In this document: positions 17,447-26,056 of the stretch, in pieces
Numbering within the stretch: position 1 is the stretch's first letter
Layout: the number at the start of each line of letters is the position of its first letter
From: Sphingobacterium sp. UBA5670
Lineage (GTDB): Bacteria > Bacteroidota > Bacteroidia > Sphingobacteriales > Sphingobacteriaceae
NCBI RefSeq assembly: GCF_002420705.1
Contig: NZ_DIIM01000021.1
Location: forward strand, 333,046-397,045
Reading direction: 5' to 3'
Length of the DNA stretch: 64,000 nt
Made by a program: the position numbers and the translations under genes
Notes under the pieces: model-generated
What the model was told of the DNA's origin: nothing
What the model saw: only the letters and a program-made list of their open reading frames with translations
Database searches by the model: none

Positions 17447-17479
17447 AAAAGCCTAATCACAGATGATGACTAGGCTTTT
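17447..17479 (-). terminator. Terminator after first tRNA-Arg
   Basis: On the minus strand AAAAGCCTAGTC and GATTAGGCTTTT pair (one G-T wobble) just downstream of the tRNA 3' end. Confidence 0.75.
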
Positions 17480-17485
17480 CAGTTG

Positions 17486-17559
17486 TGCGCTCCAAGGGAG
17501 TCGAACCCCTAACCTTCTGATCCGTAGTCAGATGCTCTATCCAATTGAGCTAGGAGCGC
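17486..17559 (-). tRNA. tRNA-Arg (ACG), intact copy
   Basis: A 74-nt cloverleaf with acceptor GCGCTCC/GGAGCGC (7 perfect pairs), D arm AGCTCAATTGGATAGAGC, anticodon stem TCTGA/TCAGA with loop CTACGGA (anticodon ACG) and T loop GGTTCGACTCC. The discriminator is A and CCA is not encoded. Adenosine 34 would be edited to inosine to read CGU, CGC and CGA. It has its own promoter and terminator. Confidence 0.95.
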
Positions 17560-17605
17560 AATAAACCATTACGTTTAGAACTCTGTCCCATGTGTTTTGG
17601 TGACG

Positions 17606-17636
17606 CAAATATAGTCAGAATTCGTTTTTTTACAAA
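17606..17636 (-). promoter_or_regulatory. Promoter of the intact tRNA-Arg
   Basis: On the minus strand TTTG (17636-17633), 19 bp, TATATTTG (17613-17606): a full match to the Bacteroidota -33/-7 consensus, 46 bp before the tRNA. Confidence 0.75.
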
Positions 17637-17698
17637 TTTTTTTTCAAAAAGAAGTTCCCTCCTTCCACCGACTGCCTTGCAATAATGCTTCTAAAATC

Positions 17699-17727
17699 AA
17701 AAAGCCAATCAAATTGACTGGCTTTTC
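17699..17727 (-). terminator. Terminator after second tRNA-Arg
   Basis: On the minus strand AAAAGCCAGTC and GATTGGCTTTTT pair (one G-T wobble), 5 nt beyond the 3' end of the tRNA, with a short T-run. Confidence 0.75.
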
Positions 17728-17731
17728 TTTG

Positions 17732-17805
<74 letters not shown>

Positions 17806-17832
17806 CTTTTTAACATACAGAACCTGTATTTG

Positions 17833-17906
17833 TGCGCACCAAGGGAGTCGAACCCCTAACCTTCTGATTCGTAGTCAGATGCTCTATCCAATTGAGCTAG
17901 GAGCGC
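17833..17906 (-). tRNA. tRNA-Arg (ACG), third copy with acceptor mismatch
   Basis: A 74-nt copy with anticodon ACG. Its anticodon loop is CTACGAA, so position 37 is A rather than G. The acceptor strands GCGCTCC and GGTGCGC leave a T-T mismatch at the fifth pair. All other elements equal the intact copy. It is first in a two-tRNA unit with its own promoter. It may be functional but weakened, or decaying. Confidence 0.85.
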
Positions 17907-17951
17907 TAGGCAACCAAAACAAATCCGATATCCTTTTCCGTTTTGGTGATG

Positions 17952-17982
17952 CAAATATCGGTATATTTATCGATTTAACAAA
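17952..17982 (-). promoter_or_regulatory. Promoter of the two-tRNA unit
   Basis: On the minus strand TTTG (17982-17979), 19 bp, GATATTTG (17959-17952): one mismatch to TAnnTTTG. Sequence just downstream (GCATCACCAAAAC) resembles that of the other tRNA promoter (GCGTCACCAAAAC), so promoter and tRNA were duplicated together. Confidence 0.6.
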
Positions 17983-18081
17983 CATTTTTTCTCTTTTTTA
18001 AACTTTATACAACAACATTTCTTTTATCTCGTTGATAATATTATATTTAAAATATAAACTTTTTTTTTCAGACACGGACAA

Positions 18082-18921
18082 ATGTTAGCATTCATGAGCA
18101 AAAGAGAATTAAAACTCAGTAAAATTCGCATCGGAGACATTAGTATCTCCTATTATATCCGCCCCAGCAAATTATACCCTTCTCCAAAAACGATCATCTT
18201 TATCCATGGATTTCCATTTAATAAAAATACCTGGAAACAGCAGCTCCTGCAACTCGACGAAGATTATACCGGAATTGCCATAGATGTCCGGGGACATGGC
18301 TTAAGTACCAATGGCCATGGATTTTTCTCTGTGGATGTTTTTGCCAAAGATCTCGTTGAATTTATTCGTAAACTTGATCTCAACCATGTCATCCTTTGCG
18401 GAATCTCCATGGGAGGCTACATTGCACTACGCACCTATGAACTCATCGGGCAGCAGCTCAAAGGACTTATTCTTTGTGACACCAATTCACTTGCCGACGA
18501 TAACAAAGGCAAACAGAAACGTTTTGATTCCATTCAGGCATTACTGAAATACGGCAGAAGACCATTTGCTATTGGTTTTATCACGAACGTATTTCACGAT
18601 AAAACAATTCGCGAAAATCCCGAGGCAGTTGAACTTATCAAAAGCTGCATCCGCAGAAATGAGGTCGCCAGCATCTGCGCTACCCAACTCGGTCTCGCGT
18701 CGAGAACGGATACAACCCATTCGCTAAAAACAATTATTATTCCAACATTAGTGATAAAAGGTAAACACGATAAACTGATGAGCGAAGAACAGACAAATAT
18801 ACTCATCGACAATATACCAGATGTACGCTATATGGAGTTTGAAGAGTCCGGACACCTGCCAAATCTCGAGGAACCCGAAAAATTCAATGCCGTGCTGAAT
18901 GATTTTCTGCGAAGTATATAA
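18082..18921 (+). CDS. Alpha/beta hydrolase
   Basis: A 279-residue cytoplasmic alpha/beta-fold hydrolase. The oxyanion region is IFIHGFPFNKNTW (near 39-51), followed by IDVRGHGLS. The nucleophile elbow is GISMGG with Ser109. KGKHDKLMS holds the likely acid, and ESGHLPNLEEPEKF the catalytic His. The substrate is unknown; the layout resembles esterases and 3-oxoadipate enol-lactonase-like proteins. A second in-frame ATG at 18094 is an equally good start. It is flanked by tRNA genes and a terminator, so it is monocistronic. Confidence 0.85.
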   Translation: MLAFMSKRELKLSKIRIGDISISYYIRPSKLYPSPKTIIFIHGFPFNKNTWKQQLLQLDEDYTGIAIDVRGHGLSTNGHGFFSVDVFAKDLVEFIRKLDLNHVILCGISMGGYIALRTYELIGQQLKGLILCDTNSLADDNKGKQKRFDSIQALLKYGRRPFAIGFITNVFHDKTIRENPEAVELIKSCIRRNEVASICATQLGLASRTDTTHSLKTIIIPTLVIKGKHDKLMSEEQTNILIDNIPDVRYMEFEESGHLPNLEEPEKFNAVLNDFLRSI

Positions 18922-18986
18922 AGACCTATTCAAAGTTTACTGTAACTGGGGTCTCGGAAGCTGAGGCCATCACTAAAGACAATAAA

Positions 18987-19010
18987 AAAAGCCACTCATG
19001 TGGCTTTTAT
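18987..19010. terminator. Bidirectional terminator
   Basis: AAAAGCCAC-TCAT-GTGGCTTTT between convergent genes, with T-rich ends on both strands. Confidence 0.75.
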
Positions 19011-19044
19011 TTCTTTTTTTCATTAAGATTTCGCTCTGTTTATG

Positions 19045-19380
19045 CTAGAACGAAAAATCGTCTTTTGAACGAGCACCTGCTTCTTCGGCATATGCATCAT
19101 CAAAATTAGGCTCATAACGTTTCTCGATTACTTCCTGATTTGACTTGATATAATTAACCACATCTGTCAAACCCTCAGCGAACTTTTCAAAATCTTCTTT
19201 ATATAAGAAAATCTTATGCTTAATAAACTGGCCATCCTCAAAGCGCTTCTTGCTTTCTGTGATAGTAATGTAGTAATCGTTCGATCGAGTTGCTTTTACA
19301 TCAAAAAAATAAGTACGCTTACCTGCTCTCACCTTTTTTGAAAAAACTTCTTCACGTTCTTTGTTTTCAAAATCTCCCAT
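19045..19380 (-). CDS. DUF3276 PUR-like nucleic-acid-binding protein
   Basis: A 111-residue cytoplasmic protein of the DUF3276 family, found in Bacteroidota and spirochaetes and related by fold to the PUR-alpha repeat, which binds single-stranded DNA or RNA. The core is VFSKKVRAGKRTYFFDVKAT, then YYITITESKK and KIFLYKEDFEKFAEGL, one PUR-like beta-beta-beta-beta-alpha unit (about residues 12-90). The acidic C-terminal tail is family-typical. It stands alone. Confidence 0.85.
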   Translation of the reverse strand: MGDFENKEREEVFSKKVRAGKRTYFFDVKATRSNDYYITITESKKRFEDGQFIKHKIFLYKEDFEKFAEGLTDVVNYIKSNQEVIEKRYEPNFDDAYAEEAGARSKDDFSF

Positions 19381-19616
19381 TGGTTGTTATTTAAGTTTAA
19401 AGTAATCTTAATCTTTGATAAATATATAATAATTCATTTTAATACACCAAATAATATTAAAAAAAAAGACAATTAAGCATAAAAATGGTAGTTCCATTCT
19501 TTTTATACGCAGGATAAAAATTAAACAACAAGATTTTTTACCGACGAAATCATTACATTTACCGAAAATATAAGTTGTATTACCTAAAGCAAATATGTAT
19601 AATAAATTTGTGCCTC

Positions 19617-19624
19617 TATCTTTG
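19617..19624 (+). promoter_or_regulatory. -7 element of the LiaF-like/LytS operon
   Basis: TATCTTTG matches TAnnTTTG and lies 22 bp before the ATG at 19647. No clear -33 element was seen. Confidence 0.5.
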
Positions 19625-19646
19625 AGTCATAAATAGTAAAAACATT

Positions 19647-20528
19647 ATGGAAAAAGAACCCATCATACCAAACAGCAATAATAGCCGCAATATTGTAGGA
19701 GCGATTGTAATTATCGTAGGTATATTCTTATTATTGAATAATCTAAATTTAGGAAGCTGGTTTCCGGATTGGTTATTTAGCTGGCCAACCATACTAATTA
19801 TCATCGGATTGGTCATTGGAGTGAATTCCCAATTCCAGAAAAAATCGGCAATTATCCTATTGATTATAGGTGGAGCGAGTCTTATCTCAAGAATGATGCG
19901 TACAGATTTTGGGTCTGTAACTGTACCGATCATCATTATTTCTCTTGGGATTTACTTTATCATGAGCAAAAGGAAACCTCCAATGGTTCCTCCAGCTTAC
20001 CCCAATCCGCCGCAAGGCCCTTATGACTGGGACAAGCGAGTCAATATTCCTGCAGAAGGCTCGATAGACAGTAGCCCCGCTGCCCAGGAATCAAAACCAT
20101 TTAACGAACAATACGGTTCAAGCCAACAAGCCTCGCCTAATCAGCAGGCTTTTGGCGACAAAGAGAAAGATTCCTTTCACCATTCATTTGAGGACAACCT
20201 CAATTTGAACACTATCTTTGCGGGCCAAAAGAAAGTAATCTATTCTAAACATTTTAGAGGTGGCAATTTGACCAACGTATTTGGGAGCATTGAACTCGAT
20301 CTGACGAAAGCAGACATTCAACAGCCGATTGTTATCGACACCTTCCAGTTATTCGGCAGTGCGCGTATTATTATACCTCCACATTGGACGGTATTTAGCA
20401 ATGTTGCCTCGATCTTGGGTTCTGTCGATGACCGCAGATTCCAAACGATCTATAACCCCGATACAGATAAAAAAATCTATATAACAGGCACCTGTATTTT
20501 AGGTAATTTAACCATAAAAAATGCTTAA
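19647..20528 (+). CDS. LiaF-like envelope-stress membrane protein
   Basis: A 293-residue protein. The N-terminal part (about residues 14-112) has four hydrophobic segments resembling the LiaI/LiaF membrane region; a proline- and glutamine-rich linker follows; the C-terminal domain (about 185-293) matches the LiaF C-terminal fold, with IFGSIELDLT-like repeats (NVFGSIELDLTKADI, LFGSARIIIPPHWTV, ILGSVDDRR). In Firmicutes LiaF restrains the LiaRS antibiotic-response system. Here it is followed 3 bp later by a LytS-type kinase, so it is probably an accessory regulator of that kinase. That role is inferred. Confidence 0.8.
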   Translation: MEKEPIIPNSNNSRNIVGAIVIIVGIFLLLNNLNLGSWFPDWLFSWPTILIIIGLVIGVNSQFQKKSAIILLIIGGASLISRMMRTDFGSVTVPIIIISLGIYFIMSKRKPPMVPPAYPNPPQGPYDWDKRVNIPAEGSIDSSPAAQESKPFNEQYGSSQQASPNQQAFGDKEKDSFHHSFEDNLNLNTIFAGQKKVIYSKHFRGGNLTNVFGSIELDLTKADIQQPIVIDTFQLFGSARIIIPPHWTVFSNVASILGSVDDRRFQTIYNPDTDKKIYITGTCILGNLTIKNA

Positions 20529-20531
20529 TAG

Positions 20532-21578
20532 ATGAAAAACAAGCTGTTCCTCAGTGTTAAAAGTCGATTAATAGGCATTATCTGCATATCCGTATTTATC
20601 GGATATCTTGCGTTACAATATCTATTGATGCTTCGTTCTGGTTTTGACCAGCAGCTCGCATTTAAAGATTCTTTTATAAATAGTCTTGTGATGATGTTCT
20701 GCTGTTATGGCATGTCATCAGCACTCAATTTCTACACCCCGCAACCGCGGGAAATCTGGAAAGTACTCATCATCGGCTTGATCATGGGCGGAATAAGCAT
20801 TGCATTAAGCCGGTTCTTGATGAGTTACTTTATTCAATCTACCTTTACCCCACTTTTGGATTTGACATTACCTTATCGCGGCATTGTTAATTTCCTTATC
20901 TTGACATCAGTTGCCATTATCAATATTGTCTGGAATATCCAAGAAGACAATATCAACAATATCAAACGGAAACAGGAATCCGAAAACCTGCTTAGGGAGG
21001 CCGAACTTTATAATCTAAGACAACAGTTACAGCCCCATTTTCTATTCAATAGCCTGAACTCAATTATAGCGCTTATTGGTGCTAATCCCGACGAAGCCCG
21101 AAATATGACATTCCAGCTTTCTGATTTTTTGAGAGGGACATTAAGAAAAGAAAATAATCAGATCATCACGCTCGAAGAAGAACTTGACCACCTCCAGCTT
21201 TATCTCGATATCGAGAAAGTACGTTTTGGCCACAGACTACATACCTCCATTTCTTCTTCAGAAGAAATTTTTAACAACAGATTACCAGCAATGATCATCC
21301 AACCTCTTGTAGAGAACGCCATTAAGCACGGACTTTACAATGTAACGGATCAGGTCGAAATAAAAATAAAATGCCAGTCGAATGACGGTCAATTACTGAT
21401 TCAAATCACCAACCCTTTCGACACCGAAGAACAATCTAAACCGAAAAAAGGTACTGGGTTTGGGCTTTCGAGCATTCAACGTCGCTTATACCTGCTCTAT
21501 GGAAGAAATGACCTGCTGGAAACTCAAATTCAAGACAATATATTTATCAGTTCCCTAAAAATACCTCAATATGATTAA
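20532..21578 (+). CDS. LytS-type sensor histidine kinase
   Basis: A 348-residue inner-membrane kinase: four TM helices in the first 135 residues, then a His_kinase domain with QLQPHFLFNSLNSI (phospho-acceptor H169) and a C-terminal HATPase with QPLVENAIKHGLY (N box) and GTGFGLSSIQRRL (G box). It lacks a periplasmic sensor domain, so the signal may come through the membrane segment or the LiaF-like partner. Its stop overlaps the response-regulator start by 8 bp, giving coupled translation. Confidence 0.93.
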   Translation: MKNKLFLSVKSRLIGIICISVFIGYLALQYLLMLRSGFDQQLAFKDSFINSLVMMFCCYGMSSALNFYTPQPREIWKVLIIGLIMGGISIALSRFLMSYFIQSTFTPLLDLTLPYRGIVNFLILTSVAIINIVWNIQEDNINNIKRKQESENLLREAELYNLRQQLQPHFLFNSLNSIIALIGANPDEARNMTFQLSDFLRGTLRKENNQIITLEEELDHLQLYLDIEKVRFGHRLHTSISSSEEIFNNRLPAMIIQPLVENAIKHGLYNVTDQVEIKIKCQSNDGQLLIQITNPFDTEEQSKPKKGTGFGLSSIQRRLYLLYGRNDLLETQIQDNIFISSLKIPQYD

Positions 21579-22311
21579 AGTCGTTATTATCGATGATGAA
21601 CCCCTAGCACGCTCCATTATTGCGGGTTACCTAAAAAATGAAGCCGATATATCCATCATGGCTGAATGTGGCGATGGCTTTGAAGGTGTAAAGGCCATCC
21701 ATACACACGAGCCCGATTTGATTTTCCTTGACGTACAAATGCCCAAATTGACGGGATTTGAAATGCTTGAACTTGTAGACGACCCGCCCGCAGTCATTTT
21801 TACAACAGCTTTTGATGAATATGCTTTAAAAGCTTTCGAAAAGAATGCACTGGATTACCTCTTAAAACCCGTTTCGCCGACGCGGTTCAAAAAAGCCCTG
21901 GAGAAATTCAGAACAAGCTACTCTGCGCCCGAGAAAAAGGTACAGCCCAACTATGAAGTGCTGACAGCACAAGACGAAACAAAGATCGACCGTATTGTTG
22001 TAAAAACAGGTACTCAAATCAAGATTATTCCGATTGATACAGTCAAATATCTGGAGTCTTACGATGACTATGTTAAAATTCATACCAAAGATGGCATGTA
22101 TCTAAAGAATAAAACTATGGCATTTTTTGAGAAATCGCTGGATCCAAATCAGTTTGTTCGCATTCACCGCTCTTTTATCATTAAAGTGGATCAGCTGGCC
22201 AAATTAGAGCCCTATGAGAAGGACTCTTATATTGCAGCGCTTGTATCAGGTGAAAAGCTCAATATCAGTAAATCAGGCTATGCGCGATTAAAACAATTGA
22301 TTGGAATTTAA
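21571..22311 (+). CDS. LytTR-type response regulator
   Basis: A 246-residue two-domain regulator. The receiver domain (about 1-120) has the acidic pocket IDDEP, phospho-acceptor D54 in FLDVQMP, the TTAFDEYALKAF switch region and Lys in LLKPV. The C-terminal LytTR DNA-binding domain (about 150-245) contains YLESYDDYVKIHT and FVRIHRSFIIKVDQL. It should act with the adjacent LytS kinase. The serine hydrolase downstream is a candidate target. Confidence 0.95.
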   Translation: MIKVVIIDDEPLARSIIAGYLKNEADISIMAECGDGFEGVKAIHTHEPDLIFLDVQMPKLTGFEMLELVDDPPAVIFTTAFDEYALKAFEKNALDYLLKPVSPTRFKKALEKFRTSYSAPEKKVQPNYEVLTAQDETKIDRIVVKTGTQIKIIPIDTVKYLESYDDYVKIHTKDGMYLKNKTMAFFEKSLDPNQFVRIHRSFIIKVDQLAKLEPYEKDSYIAALVSGEKLNISKSGYARLKQLIGI

Positions 22312-22342
22312 ACATTCCGTAGATTTGTGCCCATCAATAGTT

Positions 22343-23773
22343 ATGAAAAATTTTATTACAATAGTATTGCTGGGCATCACATCTTACTCCTTTGCCCAAA
22401 CGAACCCTGAGGAACAGATCAACAGAGGAGTTTACAATAGACTGGAGTTTTTCATCAACTCCCAGATGACAGACTCAGCCTATAACTTGGCAAGTGATGC
22501 CTTCAAACAGCAAATTAGTCTACCCAGATTTGCACAAGTACTACAGGAACTCTATCCATTAGGAAGAGTCAAAAGTTCCACAATAAAAGAATTTGAAAAA
22601 GGAACGGCAACTTATCAGATGGACTTTGACAGTGAATCCTATGAAGTCCTTTTCGCAACAGATTCTACCTTAAAATTCAACACATTAAAACTTACCCCTT
22701 TGGCAATAAAGCCCCAGGTGGAAAAAACTATTGTGGTACCTGTCACGCAAAAATCAGCCGATAACGATGACCTTTTTGTAGACTCTGTTGCCAATGCTTA
22801 TTTAAAACAGCAAAACACACAATCACTTGCCATAGGCATCCTAAAAAATGGACAAACTAAAACATATTTTTATGGGGAGACAGTCAAAGGCAACCAGACC
22901 CCGCCTACAAATACCTCAATTTATGAAATCGGTTCGCTGAGCAAAATCTTTACCGCCATACTTTTGTCAAACCTAGTGGAAGAGGGAACGATCACCTTAG
23001 ATCAGCCCATATCGCTCTTTCTCCCCGATACACTCAAAAAGAATGAAGAGCTTTCAAAAATAACGTTTCAGATGTTGGCCAATCATACCTCTGGCCTACC
23101 TAGACTTCCGGACAATTTAGACAAAGTCAAAGGATTTAATGAAAATGACCCCTACAAAACATACGACAAAAAGGCACTTTATAATTACTTATCAAGTTTT
23201 AAAAACAAAAAGAACCCTGGGGAAGAATATGAATATAGCAACCTTGGCTATGCTGTACTGGGCGATATTATATGCGGCATTTATAAGAAAAGCTACGAGC
23301 AGCTTGTCAAAGATATTATCTGCAAGCCACTTGATATGAACAATACTTTTCAGGTATTAGATCCTAAGAGAAAAGATACCTTTAAAGTATACAACAAAGA
23401 TGGTCAAGAAGTAATTCCTTGGTCATTTGACGCTTTTGGTTCCGCTGGTGGATTAAAATCGACTCTCGAGGATCTGCTTAAATTTGCGAATGCACAATTC
23501 AAGATGCCGCAGACTCCCTTGGAAAATGCAATGGCAAACACCCGATTATTTACTTTTTTTCTACCTCCAGATACAGACCTGGGACTTGCATGGCACATGA
23601 ATCTGATTGATGACCTAACGGTCTATTGGCACAATGGCGGAACCGCCGGAAGCAGTTCCTATCTAGCCTTATCCCCAGATAAAAAAAGTGGGGTAATCGT
23701 CCTGTCCAACTCAGCCATCTCTGCAGATGACAAGGGTAAAGCGATTTTGGACTATTTGCTCCGTAAAAAATAA
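22343..23773 (+). CDS. Periplasmic serine hydrolase, beta-lactamase class C family
   Basis: An exported 476-residue protein. The frame is open from 22301, but ATG 22343 begins a clean signal peptide (MKNFITIVLLGITSYSFAQ), so I start there. The N-terminal part (about 25-120) resembles a DUF3887-like domain; the rest is a beta-lactamase/penicillin-binding fold with S198-L-S-K201, Y298-S-N300 and a late HNGGTAG in place of KTG. Such proteins are often D-alanyl-peptidases or esterases rather than true beta-lactamases. It follows the LytTR gene by 31 bp and is likely co-transcribed. Confidence 0.87.
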   Translation: MKNFITIVLLGITSYSFAQTNPEEQINRGVYNRLEFFINSQMTDSAYNLASDAFKQQISLPRFAQVLQELYPLGRVKSSTIKEFEKGTATYQMDFDSESYEVLFATDSTLKFNTLKLTPLAIKPQVEKTIVVPVTQKSADNDDLFVDSVANAYLKQQNTQSLAIGILKNGQTKTYFYGETVKGNQTPPTNTSIYEIGSLSKIFTAILLSNLVEEGTITLDQPISLFLPDTLKKNEELSKITFQMLANHTSGLPRLPDNLDKVKGFNENDPYKTYDKKALYNYLSSFKNKKNPGEEYEYSNLGYAVLGDIICGIYKKSYEQLVKDIICKPLDMNNTFQVLDPKRKDTFKVYNKDGQEVIPWSFDAFGSAGGLKSTLEDLLKFANAQFKMPQTPLENAMANTRLFTFFLPPDTDLGLAWHMNLIDDLTVYWHNGGTAGSSSYLALSPDKKSGVIVLSNSAISADDKGKAILDYLLRKK

Positions 23774-23796
23774 AGATCAAAAAATATAGAATAATG

Positions 23797-23828
23797 AGCC
23801 ATATTGAAACAACAATATGGCTTTTTTT
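23797..23828 (+). terminator. Terminator after the serine hydrolase operon
   Basis: A 10-bp stem AGCCATATTG / CAATATGGCT is followed by seven T. Confidence 0.85.
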
Positions 23829-23927
23829 GTTGTAATAGCAATGATTGATAATTAACTTTGACTATAAGGTAATACAAATTGATTCACAAGGATCAATCAC
23901 AAACAAGCTAAAAAAGCAGCTATTTAC

Positions 23928-24902
23928 ATGAAGATATTTATCACAAAAAGAATTCCGCAAAAAGGGATAGATCTATTAAAATCAGCCGGTCACGATATAA
24001 CCATACACGACTCCCCAAATCCCCTATCGGAAATGGAACTTATCAAAGCCAGCCAGCAAGCCGACTATGTCCTTAATGGCGGGATGCAGAAATTTGATGC
24101 TAATTTTTTCCAAAACTGCCCAAATCTTAAAGCCCTATCCCTCATGAGTGTCGGCTATGACAACGTGGATATCTCTGCCGCTACAAAGCATGGGATACCT
24201 GTAAGCAATACGCCAGGCATACTTTCGGGAGCAACAGCTGATGTCGCATTCCTTTTAATGCTTTCGGTATCAAGAAAGGCATTTTTTAACCACAAGAGAA
24301 TTTTGCAGGGCGAATGGAAAGGGTTTGACCCTACTGCAAACTTAGGCATCGAGCTCAACAACAAAACACTGGGTATTTATGGACTGGGGCGGATCGGCTT
24401 TGAATTCGCAAGAAAAGCCAAAGCAGCGTATAACATGGAAATTATCTATTACAACCGAAGCCGTAATGAAGAAGCGGAACAAATTCTTGGCGCACGATAT
24501 GTTAATTTCGACGATCTGCTCACGCGGAGCGATGTCCTTTCACTACATGCAGCTCTGACACCGGAGACTAAAAACCGTTTTGACAAGAATACATTCGCAC
24601 GCATGAAAAACTCCGCTATATTGATTAATACCGCTAGAGGCGGATTGGTCAATGAAATAGATCTAACAGAAGCCTTAAAGACCGGTCAACTATGGGGAGC
24701 TGGACTTGATGTGACAAATCCCGAACCGATGGATCCGAAAAATCCGCTGTTAAATATGGAAAATGTTTGTATACTGCCACACATTGGCTCTGCTACAGAA
24801 GAAACGCGGGATAATATGGCTGTTATGGCTGCCAGTAACTTGCTTATAGCAATTGACGGAAAAAAAATGCCTCAGATTATCAATAACGAAGTTTATCCAT
24901 GA
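23928..24902 (+). CDS. D-2-hydroxyacid dehydrogenase (glyoxylate/hydroxypyruvate reductase-like)
   Basis: A 324-residue NAD(P)-dependent enzyme that reduces 2-keto acids. The nucleotide-binding motif is GLGRIGFEFARKAKA. Catalytic residues are in NTARGGLVNE (Arg), the Glu following in TNPEPMDP and the His in LPHIGSATEETR. The pattern fits GyaR-like glycerate dehydrogenases, but the substrate is not fixed by sequence. The last codons overlap the start of the small gene at 24899 (ATGA). Confidence 0.9.
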   Translation: MKIFITKRIPQKGIDLLKSAGHDITIHDSPNPLSEMELIKASQQADYVLNGGMQKFDANFFQNCPNLKALSLMSVGYDNVDISAATKHGIPVSNTPGILSGATADVAFLLMLSVSRKAFFNHKRILQGEWKGFDPTANLGIELNNKTLGIYGLGRIGFEFARKAKAAYNMEIIYYNRSRNEEAEQILGARYVNFDDLLTRSDVLSLHAALTPETKNRFDKNTFARMKNSAILINTARGGLVNEIDLTEALKTGQLWGAGLDVTNPEPMDPKNPLLNMENVCILPHIGSATEETRDNMAVMAASNLLIAIDGKKMPQIINNEVYP

Positions 24903-25051
24903 AAAGACGATTCTTCCAATTTTTAAACAGCATCAATAAAGCTATCCTGCCAAAGTATAGCAAAAAGGATCCTTTAAAATTAAAAAAGTACCAGCAGGCT
25001 ATTATTGCCTACCGGTACTTTGTACTCATAAAGTCTCTTGATACGGACTAG
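24899..25051 (+). CDS. Conserved-looking 50-residue basic protein
   Basis: ATG 24899 overlaps the dehydrogenase TGA (ATGA), giving translational coupling; the frame runs 50 codons to TAG at 25049-25051. The protein is basic: it starts MKRRFFQFLNSINKAILPKY, continues SKKDPLKLKKYQQAIIAYRY, and ends FVLIKSLDTD. From memory it resembles small Bacteroidota proteins with an I-N-K-x-x-L-P-x-[YF]-[ST]-K-K core and a C-terminal A-L-D-like end, sometimes labelled ssrA-binding-like without good reason. Function unknown. Its last 4 bases overlap the stop of the convergent MscS gene. Confidence 0.65.
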   Translation: MKRRFFQFLNSINKAILPKYSKKDPLKLKKYQQAIIAYRYFVLIKSLDTD

Positions 25052-25911
25052 ATCTGCCCCTTAGACAGCCCTTGGTCATTTGAGTTTGAGACAATACTAA
25101 TCTGCGTAGGATTGGATGATAAACTAATGTCGTTTCTTTCCAATTCCAGCATAATCTTTTCCTGCATGGAATTCCGCGCTGGCCAATAGTGCTCTCTCTT
25201 GGTCCAGGCACGAACGGTCAACACCATCGAATTATCACCCAGTTCCTTTACAAATACCGTCGGTTCAGGGCTCATCAAAATATTTTCGTTTGAACGAAGT
25301 ACACGGAGAATAATATCTTTAGCATCTTTTACATTTTTATCGTACGAAATCGTGATCGTATATTCAAACATACGTTGTACAATTTTTGTATAATTTTTAA
25401 TGACAGAATTGGCTAGTGGACCATTAGGGCTAAAAATACGCACACCATCGTCACCTATAAGTGTTGAATACAAAATATCGATTCGCTCCACCGTTCCCGC
25501 TGTACCGTTAGCGCTTGATATATAATCCCCTACTTCAAATGGTCTAAACATCAAAATCAGTACTCCACCGGCAAAATTGCTCAAGCTTCCTTGCAACGCC
25601 ATGCCAACAGCTAGCCCGAATGCAGATAAAGCGGCAATAAAAGAAGTGGTCTGTATGCCAATCTGACTCGCGACAGTAAGAAGCAGCATAACCCACATGA
25701 CGATCTTAACAATACTGGAGATAAACGCCCGAATAGAGGGATCTACATTCTTTTTTTCGAAACGTTTATGTAATAAGCGATCCACAAAATTGATCACATA
25801 TTTCCCAAGAATCAATAGGATAATCCCCCCTATAATCCCCGGAATAGACTCAATGACAATATCTGTCAATCGACCAAATCTACTCCCCAAACTATTTAAA
25901 TTACTTTCCAT
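25048..25911 (-). CDS. Small-conductance mechanosensitive channel, MscS family
   Basis: A 287-residue inner-membrane channel that releases solutes on hypo-osmotic shock. Three TM helices occupy about 15-110; the pore helix TM3 is the Ala/Gly-rich AALSAFGLAVGMALQGSLSNFAGG. The cytoplasmic beta domain follows with RPFEVGDYISSANGTAGTVERIDILYST, and an alpha/beta domain ends the protein. It has the size and layout of E. coli MscS. It converges on the small 50-codon gene. Confidence 0.92.
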   Translation of the reverse strand: MESNLNSLGSRFGRLTDIVIESIPGIIGGIILLILGKYVINFVDRLLHKRFEKKNVDPSIRAFISSIVKIVMWVMLLLTVASQIGIQTTSFIAALSAFGLAVGMALQGSLSNFAGGVLILMFRPFEVGDYISSANGTAGTVERIDILYSTLIGDDGVRIFSPNGPLANSVIKNYTKIVQRMFEYTITISYDKNVKDAKDIILRVLRSNENILMSPEPTVFVKELGDNSMVLTVRAWTKREHYWPARNSMQEKIMLELERNDISLSSNPTQISIVSNSNDQGLSKGQI

Positions 25912-26056
25912 TTTATGAAATAAATTTTAAACCTCTAGGTACAAGGATTGTTCCAACATATCAGATACCGTATGAAAATATAAAAATCATTGAAAAACAC
26001 CACAAAAGACCAAATAAACACCACTATTAAAAGAATATTTAACGTAATTTTGTTAT

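Noticed and set aside
26045..26052. TAATTTTG considered as a -7 promoter element of the AraC gene
   Set aside because: It ends 4 bp before the ATG and has no -33 element; it would imply a start point at or after the start codon.
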